64,000 nucleotides of DNA from Burkholderia humptydooensis. GTDB taxonomy: Bacteria > Pseudomonadota > Gammaproteobacteria > Burkholderiales > Burkholderiaceae. Positions 8,043 through 17,667 of the stretch are shown piece after piece (position 1 is the first letter of the stretch; every line of letters starts with the position of its first letter). Position numbers and translations under genes: made by a program. Below the pieces are notes generated by a model. That model saw nothing but the letters and a program-made list of their open reading frames with translations. It was not told where the DNA came from and did not search any database. The stretch spans positions 372,001 to 436,000 of the forward strand of contig NZ_CP013382.1 of assembly GCF_001513745.1 (NCBI RefSeq). Direction: 5' to 3'.

Positions 8043-9158
8043 TCAGGCCGACAGCAGCGACCCGGTGCGGATCGGCGTCGCGCCGGCGATCCGCGCGACT
8101 TCCATCCCGGCCGTCGCGAAACGCGCGATCTGCCGCGCGTACAGCACGCCGGACACGCTGCTCTTCAGCGTGACGACGCGATCGGTCAGCGGATCGACGA
8201 TGTCAGCCACGTCCTGGCCCGCCTCGATCCACACACCCACCGGCGTGCGGAACACGATCACGCCCGACACCGGCGCGACGAGCGGATCGGTGCCCGCGAG
8301 CGGTGTTGCCGCGAATTCGAGCGGCGGCTGCGGCGCGGGCGTGCCATCGATCGCGCCGCGCAGCGTCAGGTATTCGACAATCGCCTGCGCGTCGTGCTCG
8401 GCGAGCTCGTACGACACGTCGCGCTCGCTGCGCAGCTCGACCGTCACCGAGATCGTGCCGTTCGGGATCGGATGGCGCTCGCCGAAGCGGCTGCGCAGCT
8501 CGGACCAGCAGAAGCTGTGGATCTCGTCGAACGGATTGCCGACCGAGTTCAGCGCGAGCAGCGACGCCTTCGCGCCCAGATAGCGCGACAGCGGCTCGAC
8601 GTTTTCCCACAGGTCCGGATTCGTGTAGATGTGCATCACCGCGTCGCAGTCGCAGTGCAGGTCGAGCACGATGTCGGCGTCGTACGACAGACGCTGCAGC
8701 GCGAGCCGCTGCGATTCGAGCTCGGTGCGCGGCTTCTGCTCGGCGAGCGCCTCGCCCATCGCGCGTCGCACGGCGGCGAGGTTCGCGCTTGCGTCGTGCG
8801 TGAGGTGCCCTTCGATGCGCGGGATCACGAGCGCGGCGAGGTCATGGAAATTGCGGTTGAAGTTCTGCATCGAGCCGAGCTCGAAGCGGCCGAGATGATC
8901 GCCGAACACGTGCTGCGCGAGGCCGATCGGGTTCGCGACCGGCACGACGACGATCTCGTCGCGCAGCCTGCCCGCCGCCTCGAGCACCGCGAGCTTGCGG
9001 CGCAACAGCGTCGCGACGAGCATGCCGGGCAGTTCGTCCGCGTGCAGCGACGCCTGGATGTACACCTTCTTCCCGCTGCGCGGGCCGTAATGAAAACTCG
9101 TGATGTGGCGCGCCGTGCCGACGGCCGGCGAGATCAGCGGATGGGTCTGCGTTTGCAT
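8043..9158 (-). CDS. Succinylglutamate desuccinylase/aspartoacylase-family deacylase (M14-like)
   Basis: 371 residues from the ATG at 9158. The zinc-binding segment of the AstE/AspA family is present as QASLHADELPG (His and Glu ligands), and the later DLHCD supplies a further histidine. The C-terminal 80 residues (from PLVAPVSGVIVF) form a small barrel-sandwich-like domain common in this subgroup. These enzymes remove an acyl group from an N-acylated amino acid or a related amide. It converges on the MetQ-like gene, and no partner gene points to its substrate. No good ribosome binding site precedes the chosen start, so an upstream in-frame start remains possible. Confidence 0.85.
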   Translation of the reverse strand: MQTQTHPLISPAVGTARHITSFHYGPRSGKKVYIQASLHADELPGMLVATLLRRKLAVLEAAGRLRDEIVVVPVANPIGLAQHVFGDHLGRFELGSMQNFNRNFHDLAALVIPRIEGHLTHDASANLAAVRRAMGEALAEQKPRTELESQRLALQRLSYDADIVLDLHCDCDAVMHIYTNPDLWENVEPLSRYLGAKASLLALNSVGNPFDEIHSFCWSELRSRFGERHPIPNGTISVTVELRSERDVSYELAEHDAQAIVEYLTLRGAIDGTPAPQPPLEFAATPLAGTDPLVAPVSGVIVFRTPVGVWIEAGQDVADIVDPLTDRVVTLKSSVSGVLYARQIARFATAGMEVARIAGATPIRTGSLLSA

Positions 9159-9427
9159 GATGGGAGACAGCGGCGCAGCCGCCGCGGCGTCGTTCGATGT
9201 CGGTGAATGAACGATTGTACGTGGATCGTCGCGGCTGCACCAAGCTTGTGCCGGCCGATTGCGGTTTTTCTGCTCGATCAATGACTTGCGTCGAAGTCGG
9301 CGCACGCGCCGGATCAAAATTATGACGATTTTTTAATCGATACACTGTTTGCCGCAGCACGTGTGGGGCGTCGATTTTTTTCGCCGCGCGAACCGCGGCG
9401 GCTCAGGCTCGGCCGAGGATCGATCCT

Positions 9428-11551
9428 ATGTCAGTGAGCGAATTGCAGTGGCCGGGCAGCCGGGCCGGCGAGCCCGTCGCGCGCGGAAAAACCGCCTATC
9501 TGCCGTACATCGACGGTCTGCGCGCGTGGGCGGTGCTGTCCGTCATGCTGTATCACCTGGACGCGCGCTGGCTGCCAGGCGGGTTTTCCGGCGTCGACAT
9601 TTTTTTCGTGATTTCCGGTTTCGTCGTGAGCGCGTCGGTCGCGGACCGCGGGTCGATGTCGTTCGGGCAATTTCTTTTGTTTTTCTACGCACGGCGCATG
9701 CGGCGGATCCTGCCCGCGCTCGTCGCGGTCCTGCTCGCGACCGCGCTGATCTCGACGCTCTTCATTCCGGCGTCCCACCTGAGCGACCGGAACCGGACGA
9801 CCGGGCTGCTCGCGTTCTTCGGCTTGAGCAACGTGATCCTCGGCGCGCCGGGCGGCGATTATTTTTCGCCGAAGGCCGAATTCAATCCGTACACGCATAC
9901 ATGGTCGCTCGGCGTCGAGGAGCAGTTCTATCTGCTGTTCCCGCTGCTGTTCCGGACGTGGCTCGCGGGCGGGAAGCGCCGATACGTGTCGACCGCGCTG
10001 TTCGCGGCGGGGCTTTGCGCGTCGCTGGCGTGGAGCGTCTGGACAGGCCCCGCGAAGCACGCGCAAGCGTTCTACCTGATCTTCGGGCGCTTCTGGGAAC
10101 TCGCGGCGGGCGTGCTGCTGTATCAGTGCGTCGCGCGCTTCGGCCGCTCGCCGGGCAAGCCGGCGGCGCGCGCGGCGGCGGCTTTCGGGATCGGAGCGGG
10201 CCTGTGGGCGTCGGCGATTGCGGTGCTGGCCGGATGCGTCGCATCGAAGCCGGCGCTTTATCCGTTTCCCGGCGCGATCGTGCCCGTCGCCGGCGCGCTC
10301 GGGCTGCTCGGCCTGCTGCACGGGCGCGCGCGTGCGGGCCCGATCGCCGCGGTGCTCGAGCACCGCGCGCTGCGGTTCGTCGGCAGGATGTCGTATTCGC
10401 TCTATCTGTGGCATTGGCCGGTCTTCGTCGTGTTCCGCTGGACGGCCGGGCTCGATTCGGCAGGCAGCAAGGCGAGCGCGCTGCTCATGGCGTTCGCGCT
10501 GGCGAGCGCGTCGTACCGTTTCGTCGAGACGCCGTTGCGGCGCGGCGCGGCGGCGCGCCGCGCGCCTCGCTTCGCCGTGCTCGCGTGGGGAGCGGGCGCG
10601 ATGGCGGCGGGCGCGGCGTTCTCGTCGATGCTGGCCGTCGCGCAGCCGCAGCTCTCGCTCAGCACGGTCGCGCGGCATCGGCTCGACTGGTATCCGTACG
10701 GCATCGATACGAACGCCGCATATCCGGGATGCGTCGCCGACGTCGACGAGCGCGACGTGAGCGGCGGCAAGCTATGGATCTACACGCGCAAGCATTGCGG
10801 CCGGCCGCCGGAAAGCAGGCATCGCCTGTTCGTGATAGGCGATTCGCACGCGATGGCGTATGCGGGCATGTTCAAGCAGTTCGTCGTGCGCACGGGCATC
10901 ACGGTCTATTCGTACAACAACGCGGGCTGCCCGTTCGTCAGCCTTCAGCCGTGGCGCGAGCGCGGCGATCCCGGGTGCCGCCGGTACGGCGACGCGGCGC
11001 AGAACGACATGCTGTCGAGACTCGAGCCGGGAGACATCGTGTTTCTTCCGTCGCTTCGGCTGCCGCGGCTCGTCACGCAATGGGCGTTCGTCGGCGACGA
11101 CGACGCGCACCGGCTGTCGTTCGGCCGCGAGGCGGCGCAAGCGCGCGAACGGGCGATTGCCGATGCGATTGCCGTGTTGGGGGACATCGAGCGAAGAGGC
11201 GCGCGGATCGTGCTGGAAGCGCCGCCGCCCGTGTTCCGGACGGTGCCGTACCGCTGCTCGGACTGGTTCAATCGGCGCAATGCGATCTGCGCGCGCGGCC
11301 CGCTCATCAGCCGCGGCGAGATCGACGCGCTGCGGGCGCCCGTGCTGGCGGCATACGCGCGGATCGCGGCGCACGTGCCGGACGTTCGTGTATGGGATCC
11401 GCTGCCGCTTCTGTGCGGCGAGAGGACGTGCTCCGCGTATGACGGCGCGCGGCCGCTGTTTTTCGACGGCGATCACATCAGCGGTTATGGCAACCTGCGC
11501 GTGCTGCCGGGTTTCGAGGCGTTCATGCGCGAGTTGATCGAGGCTGCGTAG
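9428..11551 (+). CDS. OafA/YrhL-type membrane acyltransferase with SGNH domain
   Basis: 707 residues in two parts. Residues about 20-380 form an acyltransferase 3 membrane domain, opening with LPYIDGLRAWAVLSVMLYH (invariant Asp, Arg and the catalytic-type His) and RRILPAL, with about ten hydrophobic segments. The C-terminal part is a periplasmic SGNH hydrolase/transferase domain with GDSHAMA carrying the nucleophile serine and DGDHIS near the end carrying the Asp-x-x-His pair. Such enzymes acetylate O-antigen, capsule or exopolysaccharide sugars. It stands alone with its own terminator, and no glycosyltransferase is nearby, so the target glycan is unknown. Confidence 0.9.
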   Translation: MSVSELQWPGSRAGEPVARGKTAYLPYIDGLRAWAVLSVMLYHLDARWLPGGFSGVDIFFVISGFVVSASVADRGSMSFGQFLLFFYARRMRRILPALVAVLLATALISTLFIPASHLSDRNRTTGLLAFFGLSNVILGAPGGDYFSPKAEFNPYTHTWSLGVEEQFYLLFPLLFRTWLAGGKRRYVSTALFAAGLCASLAWSVWTGPAKHAQAFYLIFGRFWELAAGVLLYQCVARFGRSPGKPAARAAAAFGIGAGLWASAIAVLAGCVASKPALYPFPGAIVPVAGALGLLGLLHGRARAGPIAAVLEHRALRFVGRMSYSLYLWHWPVFVVFRWTAGLDSAGSKASALLMAFALASASYRFVETPLRRGAAARRAPRFAVLAWGAGAMAAGAAFSSMLAVAQPQLSLSTVARHRLDWYPYGIDTNAAYPGCVADVDERDVSGGKLWIYTRKHCGRPPESRHRLFVIGDSHAMAYAGMFKQFVVRTGITVYSYNNAGCPFVSLQPWRERGDPGCRRYGDAAQNDMLSRLEPGDIVFLPSLRLPRLVTQWAFVGDDDAHRLSFGREAAQARERAIADAIAVLGDIERRGARIVLEAPPPVFRTVPYRCSDWFNRRNAICARGPLISRGEIDALRAPVLAAYARIAAHVPDVRVWDPLPLLCGERTCSAYDGARPLFFDGDHISGYGNLRVLPGFEAFMRELIEAA

Positions 11552-11584
11552 CGGCTTGGCCGGCCGGGGGCGGCAATCGCATGA

Positions 11585-11620
11585 AAAAACGGGCTTCGCC
11601 GCGAAGCGAAGCCCGTTCCC
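11585..11620. terminator. Bidirectional rho-independent terminator
   Basis: A perfect 11-bp stem ACGGGCTTCGC/GCGAAGCCCGT (11589-11599 and 11606-11616) with a six-base loop, an A-run to the left and TT to the right. It lies between the convergent acyltransferase and amino-acid binding protein genes. Confidence 0.88.
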
Positions 11621-11666
11621 GCCGCGACCGCGGCGCGCCGCATTGGGGTGCCGCCCGCGCGCCAGC

Positions 11667-12455
11667 TTACTTGCCGTAAACGTCGAAGTCGAAGTACTTC
11701 TTTGCGATCTTGTCGTACGTGCCGTCCTTGCGCATGTCGGCGATCGCCTTGTCGATCTTCGCCTTCAGGTCGGTGTCTTCCTTGCGCAGGCCGATGCCCG
11801 CGCCTTCGCCGAGCGTCTTCGGATCGTCGAGGTCCGTGCCGGCGAACGCGTAATCCTTGCCGCGCGGCGTCTTCAGAAAGCCGATGTCGGCCTGCACCGC
11901 GTCCTGCAGCGCCGCGTCGAGGCGGCCCGCGATCAGGTCGGCGTAGACCTGGTCCTGGTTCTGGTACGGCTGCACCTTCACGCCCTTCGGCGCCCAGTGG
12001 ACCTTCGCGTAGGTTTCCTGGATCGTGCCCTGCTCGACGCCGACCGTCTTGCCCTGGAGCGACTCGGCCGTCGGCATCAGGTTCGCGCCCTTCTTCGTGA
12101 CGAGGCGCGTCGGCGTGTTGAACAGCTTCGACGAGAACGCGATCTGCTCTTCACGCTGCGGCGTCATCGACATCGACGACAGCACGCCGTCGAACTTGCG
12201 CGCCTTCAGCGCCGGGATCATGCCGTCGAAGTCGTTCTCGATCCACACGCACTTTGCTTTCACACGCTTGCAGATCTCGTTGCCGAGATCGACGTCGAAG
12301 CCGACCACCTTGCCGTCCGGGCCTTTCGATTCGAAAGGCGGATAGCTCGCGTCGACGCCGAAGCGGATCGTCGACCAATCCTTCGCCTGCACGCCGCCTG
12401 CCGACACCGCCAGCAGGGCCACGGTCAAAGCCGCCAAGATTTTTTTCACTGTCAT
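11667..12455 (-). CDS. Polar amino-acid ABC transporter substrate-binding protein (HisJ/ArgT-like)
   Basis: 262 residues from the ATG at 12455. A GTG six bases in (12449) fits the AAGGA ribosome binding site better and may be the true start. The signal peptide ends GGVQA before KDWSTIRFGVDASYPPFE, the classic first strand of cluster 3 binding proteins. VVGFDVDLGNEICKR and SMSMTPQREEQIAFS follow; the Arg-containing segment binds the ligand carboxylate. Lysine, arginine, ornithine or histidine is the likely ligand class. No permease or ATPase gene is adjacent, so the transporter partners are elsewhere. Confidence 0.88.
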   Translation of the reverse strand: MTVKKILAALTVALLAVSAGGVQAKDWSTIRFGVDASYPPFESKGPDGKVVGFDVDLGNEICKRVKAKCVWIENDFDGMIPALKARKFDGVLSSMSMTPQREEQIAFSSKLFNTPTRLVTKKGANLMPTAESLQGKTVGVEQGTIQETYAKVHWAPKGVKVQPYQNQDQVYADLIAGRLDAALQDAVQADIGFLKTPRGKDYAFAGTDLDDPKTLGEGAGIGLRKEDTDLKAKIDKAIADMRKDGTYDKIAKKYFDFDVYGK

Positions 12456-12681
12456 TCCTTGTGTAGTTCGATGGTTGCGCGCGGTCGTGCCGCGGTGCGC
12501 TTCGGCCCGGCGCGGCTGCGGCCGGGCTGACTGGTGCCCTCGTCCGGTGCGGGACGAACGGTGCGCCAAGATTACCAAGACAAAATAGCCGGAGGCTGCT
12601 TAGTGGAAGCCCCGATAGCGATCGGGCGAGCGCCGCGGCGGCTTGTGCGGCGCGGCGTGCCGTTGCCGGCTGGGGAATGAT

Positions 12682-13372
12682 CTACGTCAACGTTTCGTCG
12701 GCCGCCTGCCGCAGGCAGGCGATGAACTGCGTGACGGCGGGTGTCGGCAGCAGGTCTCGGCGCGACAGGATCGACAGGGCGTAGCTCGGCAGCATGTCGT
12801 CGAGGCGCGCGGCGCGGATGCCGAGCGGCGCGACCATCGCCGCGAGCGGCTTCGTGAAGCAGCCGATCACGTCCGAGCGCGCGACGAGGCCGAGCGTCAC
12901 CGCGAACGACGACAGCGCGCGCAGCCGCCGCTGCGGCAGCGGCAGCCCGTGCGCGTTGAACATCGACATCATCACGCTGTGCGGGAAGTGATCGGCGCCG
13001 GCCGTGACGATCCGTTCGGCGTCGAGCAACTCGGCGAGCCGCCGAGCGCCCGCGAGCGGATGGCCCTCGCGCATCGCGACGACGAATTGCGTCGAGCACA
13101 GCGGCAGTTGCGCGAAGTCGCGCTCAAGCGCGGGGATGTGGTGGATCGCGGCCAGGTCGAGCTCGCCGTTGCGCAGCCGCGCGAGCGCGTCGGGCACTGT
13201 CATTTCCTCGAGCGATAGGCTCACGCGCGGCATCGTCGCGCGGAACTTCATCACCGCGCGCTTGCTCGACCGCCTCGACGGTGCGGCGCATGTCGCCGAG
13301 CTCGCGCGCGGCGGCGCGCAGGCTCTTGTGATGGGCGGCGGAGACGAACACCTGCAGATGCTGGAGCTTCAT
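12682..13372 (-). pseudogene. LysR-family regulator broken by two internal deletions
   Basis: The 5' end encodes a normal LysR start (MKLQHLQVFVSAAHHKSLRAA), but after residue 26, within the DNA-binding helix-turn-helix, the frame jumps to a linker-helix-like piece (GDMRRTVEAVEQAR). It then jumps again, with a change of frame at about 13255, to the start of the effector domain (VMKFRATMPRVSLSLEE). The rest of the effector domain is open to the stop at 12682. At least two segments are missing, including the recognition helix and the first effector-domain strand. No functional regulator can be made. It lies divergent to the amidohydrolase gene, the position of a pathway-specific regulator. Confidence 0.82.
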
Positions 13373-13508
13373 GACGGCGAAGGCGGGGTGATAACCGCAG
13401 TTTATCGCGGTGAAAAAAACGGCATCTTATTGAATCGTTATGGCGTTGCTATAGTGACCCGTTTCCGCGCGTCCGATTGCCCGGACGCCGCCGTCACGGA
13501 GCCTTTCG

Positions 13509-14720
13509 ATGAACGACGCCCGCTTTACCGAGGTCGACGACCTCGCCCCGCTCGCCGACGAACTGCGCGAGATCCGCCATCGCATCCACCGTCATCCGGA
13601 ACTCGCGTACGAGGAGGTCGAGACGGCCGCGCTCGTCGCCGGCAAGCTCGAGGCGTGGGGCTGGCAGGTGACGCGCGGCGTCGGCGCGACGGGCGTCGTC
13701 GGCACGCTGCGCGCGGGCGACGGCGCGCGCAGCATCGGCGTGCGCGCGGACATGGACGCGCTGCCGATCGCCGAGGCGACCGGGCTGCCGTACGCGAGCG
13801 CCGTGCCCGGCAAGATGCACGCGTGCGGCCACGACGGCCACACGACGATGCTGCTCGGCGCCGCGCGGCGGCTCGCGCAGACGCGCAACTTCTCCGGCAC
13901 CGTCCATCTGTATTTCCAGCCGGCCGAGGAGCACGGCGTCGACAGCGGCGCGAAGCGGATGATCGACGACGGCCTCTTCGAGCGCTTCCCTTGCGACGCG
14001 GTATTCGGGATGCACAACCATCCGGGCGTCGAGCCGGGCGTGTTCCTCACGCGGCGCGGGGCGTTCATGTCGGCGGGCGACAAGGCGGTGATCGACGTCC
14101 GCGGCGTGGGCGGCCACGCGGCGCGGCCGCATCTGGCGGTCGATCCCGTGGTCGTCGCGGCGAGCATCGTGATGGCGCTGCAGACGATCGTCGCGCGCAA
14201 CGTCGATCCCGCGCAGCCCGCCGTCGTCACGGTCGGCTCGCTGCACGCCGGCACCGCGAACAACGTCATTCCGAGCCGCGCGCGGCTCGAACTGTCGGTG
14301 CGCTCGTTCGATCCCGCGGTGCGCGCGCTGCTCAGGCGCCGCATCGCCGAGCTCGTCGACGCGCAGGCGGCGAGCTACGGCGCGAGCGCGAGCGTCGAGT
14401 ACATCGAAGGCTATCCGGTCGTCGTCAATTCGGATGCCGAAACCGATTTCGCCGCGCAGGTCGCGAAGGAACTGGTCGGCGAGCGCAACGTCGTCGAGCA
14501 GGCCGACATCCTGATGAGCAGCGAGGATTTCGCGTTCATGCTGCAGCGGCGGCCGGGCTCGTTCGTGCGGCTCGGCAACGGCGCGGGCGAGGACGGCTGC
14601 ATGGTGCACAACCCGACATACGACTTCAACGATCGCAATCTCGTGACGGGCGCGGCGTTCTGGGCGCGGCTCGTCGAGCGATATCTGGCGCGATGCGAGA
14701 CGGGCACGGGAAGGGCATGA
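13509..14720 (+). CDS. M20-family amidohydrolase (hippurate hydrolase-like)
   Basis: 403 residues, full length for the M20D amidohydrolases. The metal site is seen as RADMDALP, HACGHDGH (Cys106, His108) and FQPAEEHG, with MHNHPG and a later His in the dimerisation domain. It cleaves an N-acyl amino acid, such as hippurate or N-acetyl amino acids, to the free acid and amino acid. The frame is intact although the regulator on one side and the transporter on the other are both destroyed. Whether it is still expressed is unclear. Confidence 0.88.
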   Translation: MNDARFTEVDDLAPLADELREIRHRIHRHPELAYEEVETAALVAGKLEAWGWQVTRGVGATGVVGTLRAGDGARSIGVRADMDALPIAEATGLPYASAVPGKMHACGHDGHTTMLLGAARRLAQTRNFSGTVHLYFQPAEEHGVDSGAKRMIDDGLFERFPCDAVFGMHNHPGVEPGVFLTRRGAFMSAGDKAVIDVRGVGGHAARPHLAVDPVVVAASIVMALQTIVARNVDPAQPAVVTVGSLHAGTANNVIPSRARLELSVRSFDPAVRALLRRRIAELVDAQAASYGASASVEYIEGYPVVVNSDAETDFAAQVAKELVGERNVVEQADILMSSEDFAFMLQRRPGSFVRLGNGAGEDGCMVHNPTYDFNDRNLVTGAAFWARLVERYLARCETGTGRA

Positions 14721-14815
14721 GCGACGAATGGTGGATGCCGGTTGACCGCTCGCGGGCCGGTTGCGATCGCAGCTTACGATGCGCCGCGCGCGTCGGCAAC
14801 GCACGCCCGCCGTCG

Positions 14816-14845
14816 GCCGATCGAAGCCGATCGAAGCCGATCGAA
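14816..14845. repeat. Three perfect 10-bp tandem repeats (GCCGATCGAA)
   Basis: Units at 14816-14825, 14826-14835 and 14836-14845 lie in the short spacer between the amidohydrolase gene and the truncated transporter. The position suggests the repeat may mark the deletion join; that is inference. Confidence 0.75.
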
Positions 14846-14868
14846 GCTGGACGGACCGGCGAACGCCG

Positions 14869-15563
14869 ATGCTGATCGCGCCCGTCGGCATGTATCTGCG
14901 CCGCCGCCTCGCCGACGACGCGCCGGGTGCCGGCCACCACGGGATCGATGGCGGCGCGCTGCGCGAGTTGTTCGCGCAGCACGGCCGCACGGTGCTGCTG
15001 CTGACGCTCACGGTGACGGGCGGCACCGTGTCGACGTACATCCTGACGTTCTACATGCCGACCTACGCGATCCACACGCTCGGCCTGCCGATGAAGCTGT
15101 CGATGTTCGTCGGCGTCGCGTCCGGCTGCGTGATGCTCGCCACGTGCCCGCTGTTTGGCTGGCTGTCCGACCGGATCGGCAGCCGGCGCCTGCTGTCTTC
15201 GTCGGGCGCGGCGTGCTCGTCGCGCTGCTGTTTCCGGCATTCGCGCTGATGAACCGTTATCCGTCGCTCGCGGTCGTGATGCCGCTCACCGCGCTGATGC
15301 TGCTGTTCTACTCGATGGGCTCCGCGTCCGAGTTCGCGCTGATGTGCGAGTCGTTTCCGCGCCGCGTGCGCGCCACGGGCATCTCGATCGCCTACGCGCT
15401 CGCGGTGACGATGTTCGGCGGCACCGCGCAACTCGCCGCGACGTGGCTCGTGCGCGTGACGGGCAGCAAGCTTGCGCCGGCCGCGTATGTGGCCGCGTGC
15501 GTGATCGTGTCGCTCGTCGCGGTCGGGATGCTGCGCGAGACGGCGGCGGAAGCGGTCGATTGA
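14869..15563 (+). pseudogene. MHS-type MFS transporter, N-terminal half lost and frameshifted
   Basis: From LIAPVGMYLRRRL onward the frame matches the second half of metabolite:H+ symporters (cytoplasmic loop, then TM7-8, with GWLSDRIGSRR). At about 15198-15215 the match moves to another frame (GRGVLVALLFPAFALM, later PRRVRATGISIAYALAVTMFGG), which runs to the stop at 15563. The first six membrane spans, about 200 residues, are absent. The gene is non-functional. Next to an amidohydrolase it once probably imported that enzyme's substrate or a related acid. Confidence 0.82.
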
Positions 15564-15860
15564 GGCCGGCGGGGCGGACGGCGGGGCGGCGCGCGAGCAA
15601 TTCGCGGCGCGCCTTCGTCAGAGGCGGGACGCGACGCGGAAAATGGGAAAAGAAGACGGCCGATCGGCGGAGCCGACGAATCTCGACGCTCGGCCCCGAA
15701 CTTCGAGGTGCGCTTGGGGGGCCGGGGGGCGGAGCATATTGGGCATGGCGTAAAGGTAACGCCCGAAGTCTGAAGCATGGGGCCGGAGCCGAGGCTGGAA
15801 TTGGAGCTGAGGCCGAATCCCGAATCCAGAATCCCGACCCTCGCTACCTGCCGCGCCGCC

Positions 15861-16577
15861 CTATCCCCGCTCCCGCGCACCCGGCGACCGCGCGCCGCAA
15901 GCGCGCAGGATCAGCCGCACGACTTCGTCGGTCGTCGCGTCGAACGCCTTCGCCGCAAGCGCGCGCTTGCCGGACAGCGCGACGATCTGCGCATCGAAGT
16001 CCGCGTAATGCTGGGTCGTCGCCCAGATCATGTAGAGCAGCGTCTTCGGCTCGACCGGCTCGATCAGCCCGCGCGCGATCCAGCGCTCGATCAACGCGAT
16101 CCGCGTATCCATCCACGGCTTCACGCGCTCGAGCAGCAGGTCCTGCATGTGCGTCGCGCCGCTGATGATCTCGTTCGCCCACACCTTCGAGCCGAGCGGC
16201 CGCTCGCGCGATAGCGCCATCTTCGCCCGCACGTAGCCGCCGAGCGCGGCGACCGGATCGTCGCAGACGTCGAAGCTGTCGGCGGCGGCATGCCAGTCCT
16301 CGAGCAGGTCGTCGAGCACGCGCCGGTACAGCGCGAGCTTCGTCGGAAAGTAATAGTGCAGGTTCGCCTTCGGCAGCCCGGCGCGCTCGGCGATCCGTGC
16401 GGTGCTCGCGCCCTCGAAGCCGCGCTCGGCGAACACCGCTTCCGCGCACGCGAGCAGGTGCGCCTCGTTCAGCTCGCGGATGTGCGCCTTGCGCGCGCGG
16501 CTCGGCGCGCGCGCCGCTTTCGTCCGGGCGTGCGGCGCGGGCGCGTCGGGGGGCGTCGTCGGATCGTCGTGTGGCAT
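15861..16577 (-). CDS. TetR-family regulator, RutR-like
   Basis: 238 residues from the ATG at 16577; an in-frame ATG at 16601 is the alternative. The N-terminal helix-turn-helix reads GASTARIAERAGLPKANLHYYFPTK. The C-terminal domain resembles the YcdC/RutR type, which senses pyrimidines or related small molecules. A palindrome resembling the E. coli RutR operator lies about 150 bp upstream (16729-16746). No target operon is adjacent on either side, so it controls itself, distant genes, or genes since lost. Confidence 0.82.
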   Translation of the reverse strand: MPHDDPTTPPDAPAPHARTKAARAPSRARKAHIRELNEAHLLACAEAVFAERGFEGASTARIAERAGLPKANLHYYFPTKLALYRRVLDDLLEDWHAAADSFDVCDDPVAALGGYVRAKMALSRERPLGSKVWANEIISGATHMQDLLLERVKPWMDTRIALIERWIARGLIEPVEPKTLLYMIWATTQHYADFDAQIVALSGKRALAAKAFDATTDEVVRLILRACGARSPGARERG

Positions 16578-16881
16578 GGCATGCGCTCGTATCGGCGGCA
16601 ACCGGAGGCCGACATTGTAGACGCCGCGGCGTCCAGCGGACGCGTCGCGGCCTGCCGGCGGGCGTCCGGCGGCGGATTTGCGACAGCTTTTTTTAATTCA
16701 TTGAATTCACGGCGCTAATGCGCTATAACCTGACCATTCGGACAGGATTCGATCGGCTAGCGGCGCTGCTTGATAAAGCAAAACAAAGATAGGGCCGTGC
16801 AAGCGCCGCTGAGCCGTTCTGGCCGAAGATGAAGTGGAGAGTGCGCGCTTGGGGGCGGGGCGGCTCCCAAGCGCGCTTGTG
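16578..16881. other. Intergenic region with a RutR-like palindrome
   Basis: 304 bp between two minus-strand regulator genes. Apart from the palindrome at 16729-16746 and an AT-rich patch (16686-16712) that could carry a promoter, I see nothing coding. Confidence 0.5.
16729..16746. promoter_or_regulatory. Operator-like palindrome CCTGACC-N4-GGACAGG
   Basis: An 18-bp inverted repeat with one mismatch pair. The half TGACCA matches half of the E. coli RutR site (TTGACCA-N2-TGGTCAA). It lies upstream of a RutR-like TetR gene. Confidence 0.5.
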
Positions 16882-17667
16882 TCAGCCGCGTCGCGCGACG
16901 AGTTGCGACACGGTCTGCGACGCTTCCAGCAGCGGATCGAGGAACGCCTTCACCATCTGCTTCGCGGTGTGCCGCTGCGCGTTGCCGCTGATGTTCATCG
17001 CGGCGATCACCTGCCCGCGCCGGTTGCGGATCGGCGCCGACAACGAAATCAACCCCGCTTCCAGTTCCTGATCGACGATCGCCCAGCCTTGGCTGCGCAC
17101 GTGCGCGATTTCGTCCTTCAGCGCGACGGGATCGGTGAGCGTGCGCGGCGTGTACGCGCGCAGCGTGCTTTGCGCGAGCGTGTCGTCGAGCGCGGCGTCG
17201 TCGAGCGACGACAGCAGCACGCGGCCCATCGACGTGCAGTACGCGGGCAGCCGGCTGCCGATCGACAGATTGATCGTCATGATCTTGTGCGTCGGCACGC
17301 GCAGCACGTATACGATTTCGGTGCGGTCGAGCACGGCCGCCGAGCAGCTTTCGTGAATGCGCTCGGACAACTGCTCCATCACCGGCTCCGCGAGATTCCA
17401 GAACGGCATCGACGTCAGATACGCGAACCCGAGATCGAGGATCTTCGGCGTGAGCCGGAACAGGCGGCCGTCGGCCTCGACGTAGCCGAGCGTCTGCAGC
17501 GTCAGCAGGATGCGCCGCGCGCCCGCGCGGGTCAGGCCGGTCGCGGACGCGACCTCGGTGAGCGTCTGCTCGGGGTGCTCCGCGTCGAACGCGCGAATCA
17601 CCGCGAGTCCGCGCGCGAACGACTGGACATAGGAGTCGCCGGGTTTGGCCTGAAATTCTGTGCTCAT
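16882..17667 (-). CDS. IclR-family regulator, PcaR/PobR-like
   Basis: 261 residues from the ATG at 17667. The N-terminal winged helix-turn-helix contains TLTEVASATGLTRAGARRILLTL, followed by an IclR effector domain (LPAYCTSMGRVLLSSL, INLSIGSRLPA). IclR proteins of this group act on protocatechuate and 4-hydroxybenzoate genes and respond to beta-ketoadipate or the aromatic acid. It is divergent from the 3-oxoadipyl-CoA thiolase gene, with a GTTCGAT/ATCGAAC repeat in between, so it is probably the activator of that thiolase. Confidence 0.85.
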   Translation of the reverse strand: MSTEFQAKPGDSYVQSFARGLAVIRAFDAEHPEQTLTEVASATGLTRAGARRILLTLQTLGYVEADGRLFRLTPKILDLGFAYLTSMPFWNLAEPVMEQLSERIHESCSAAVLDRTEIVYVLRVPTHKIMTINLSIGSRLPAYCTSMGRVLLSSLDDAALDDTLAQSTLRAYTPRTLTDPVALKDEIAHVRSQGWAIVDQELEAGLISLSAPIRNRRGQVIAAMNISGNAQRHTAKQMVKAFLDPLLEASQTVSQLVARRG

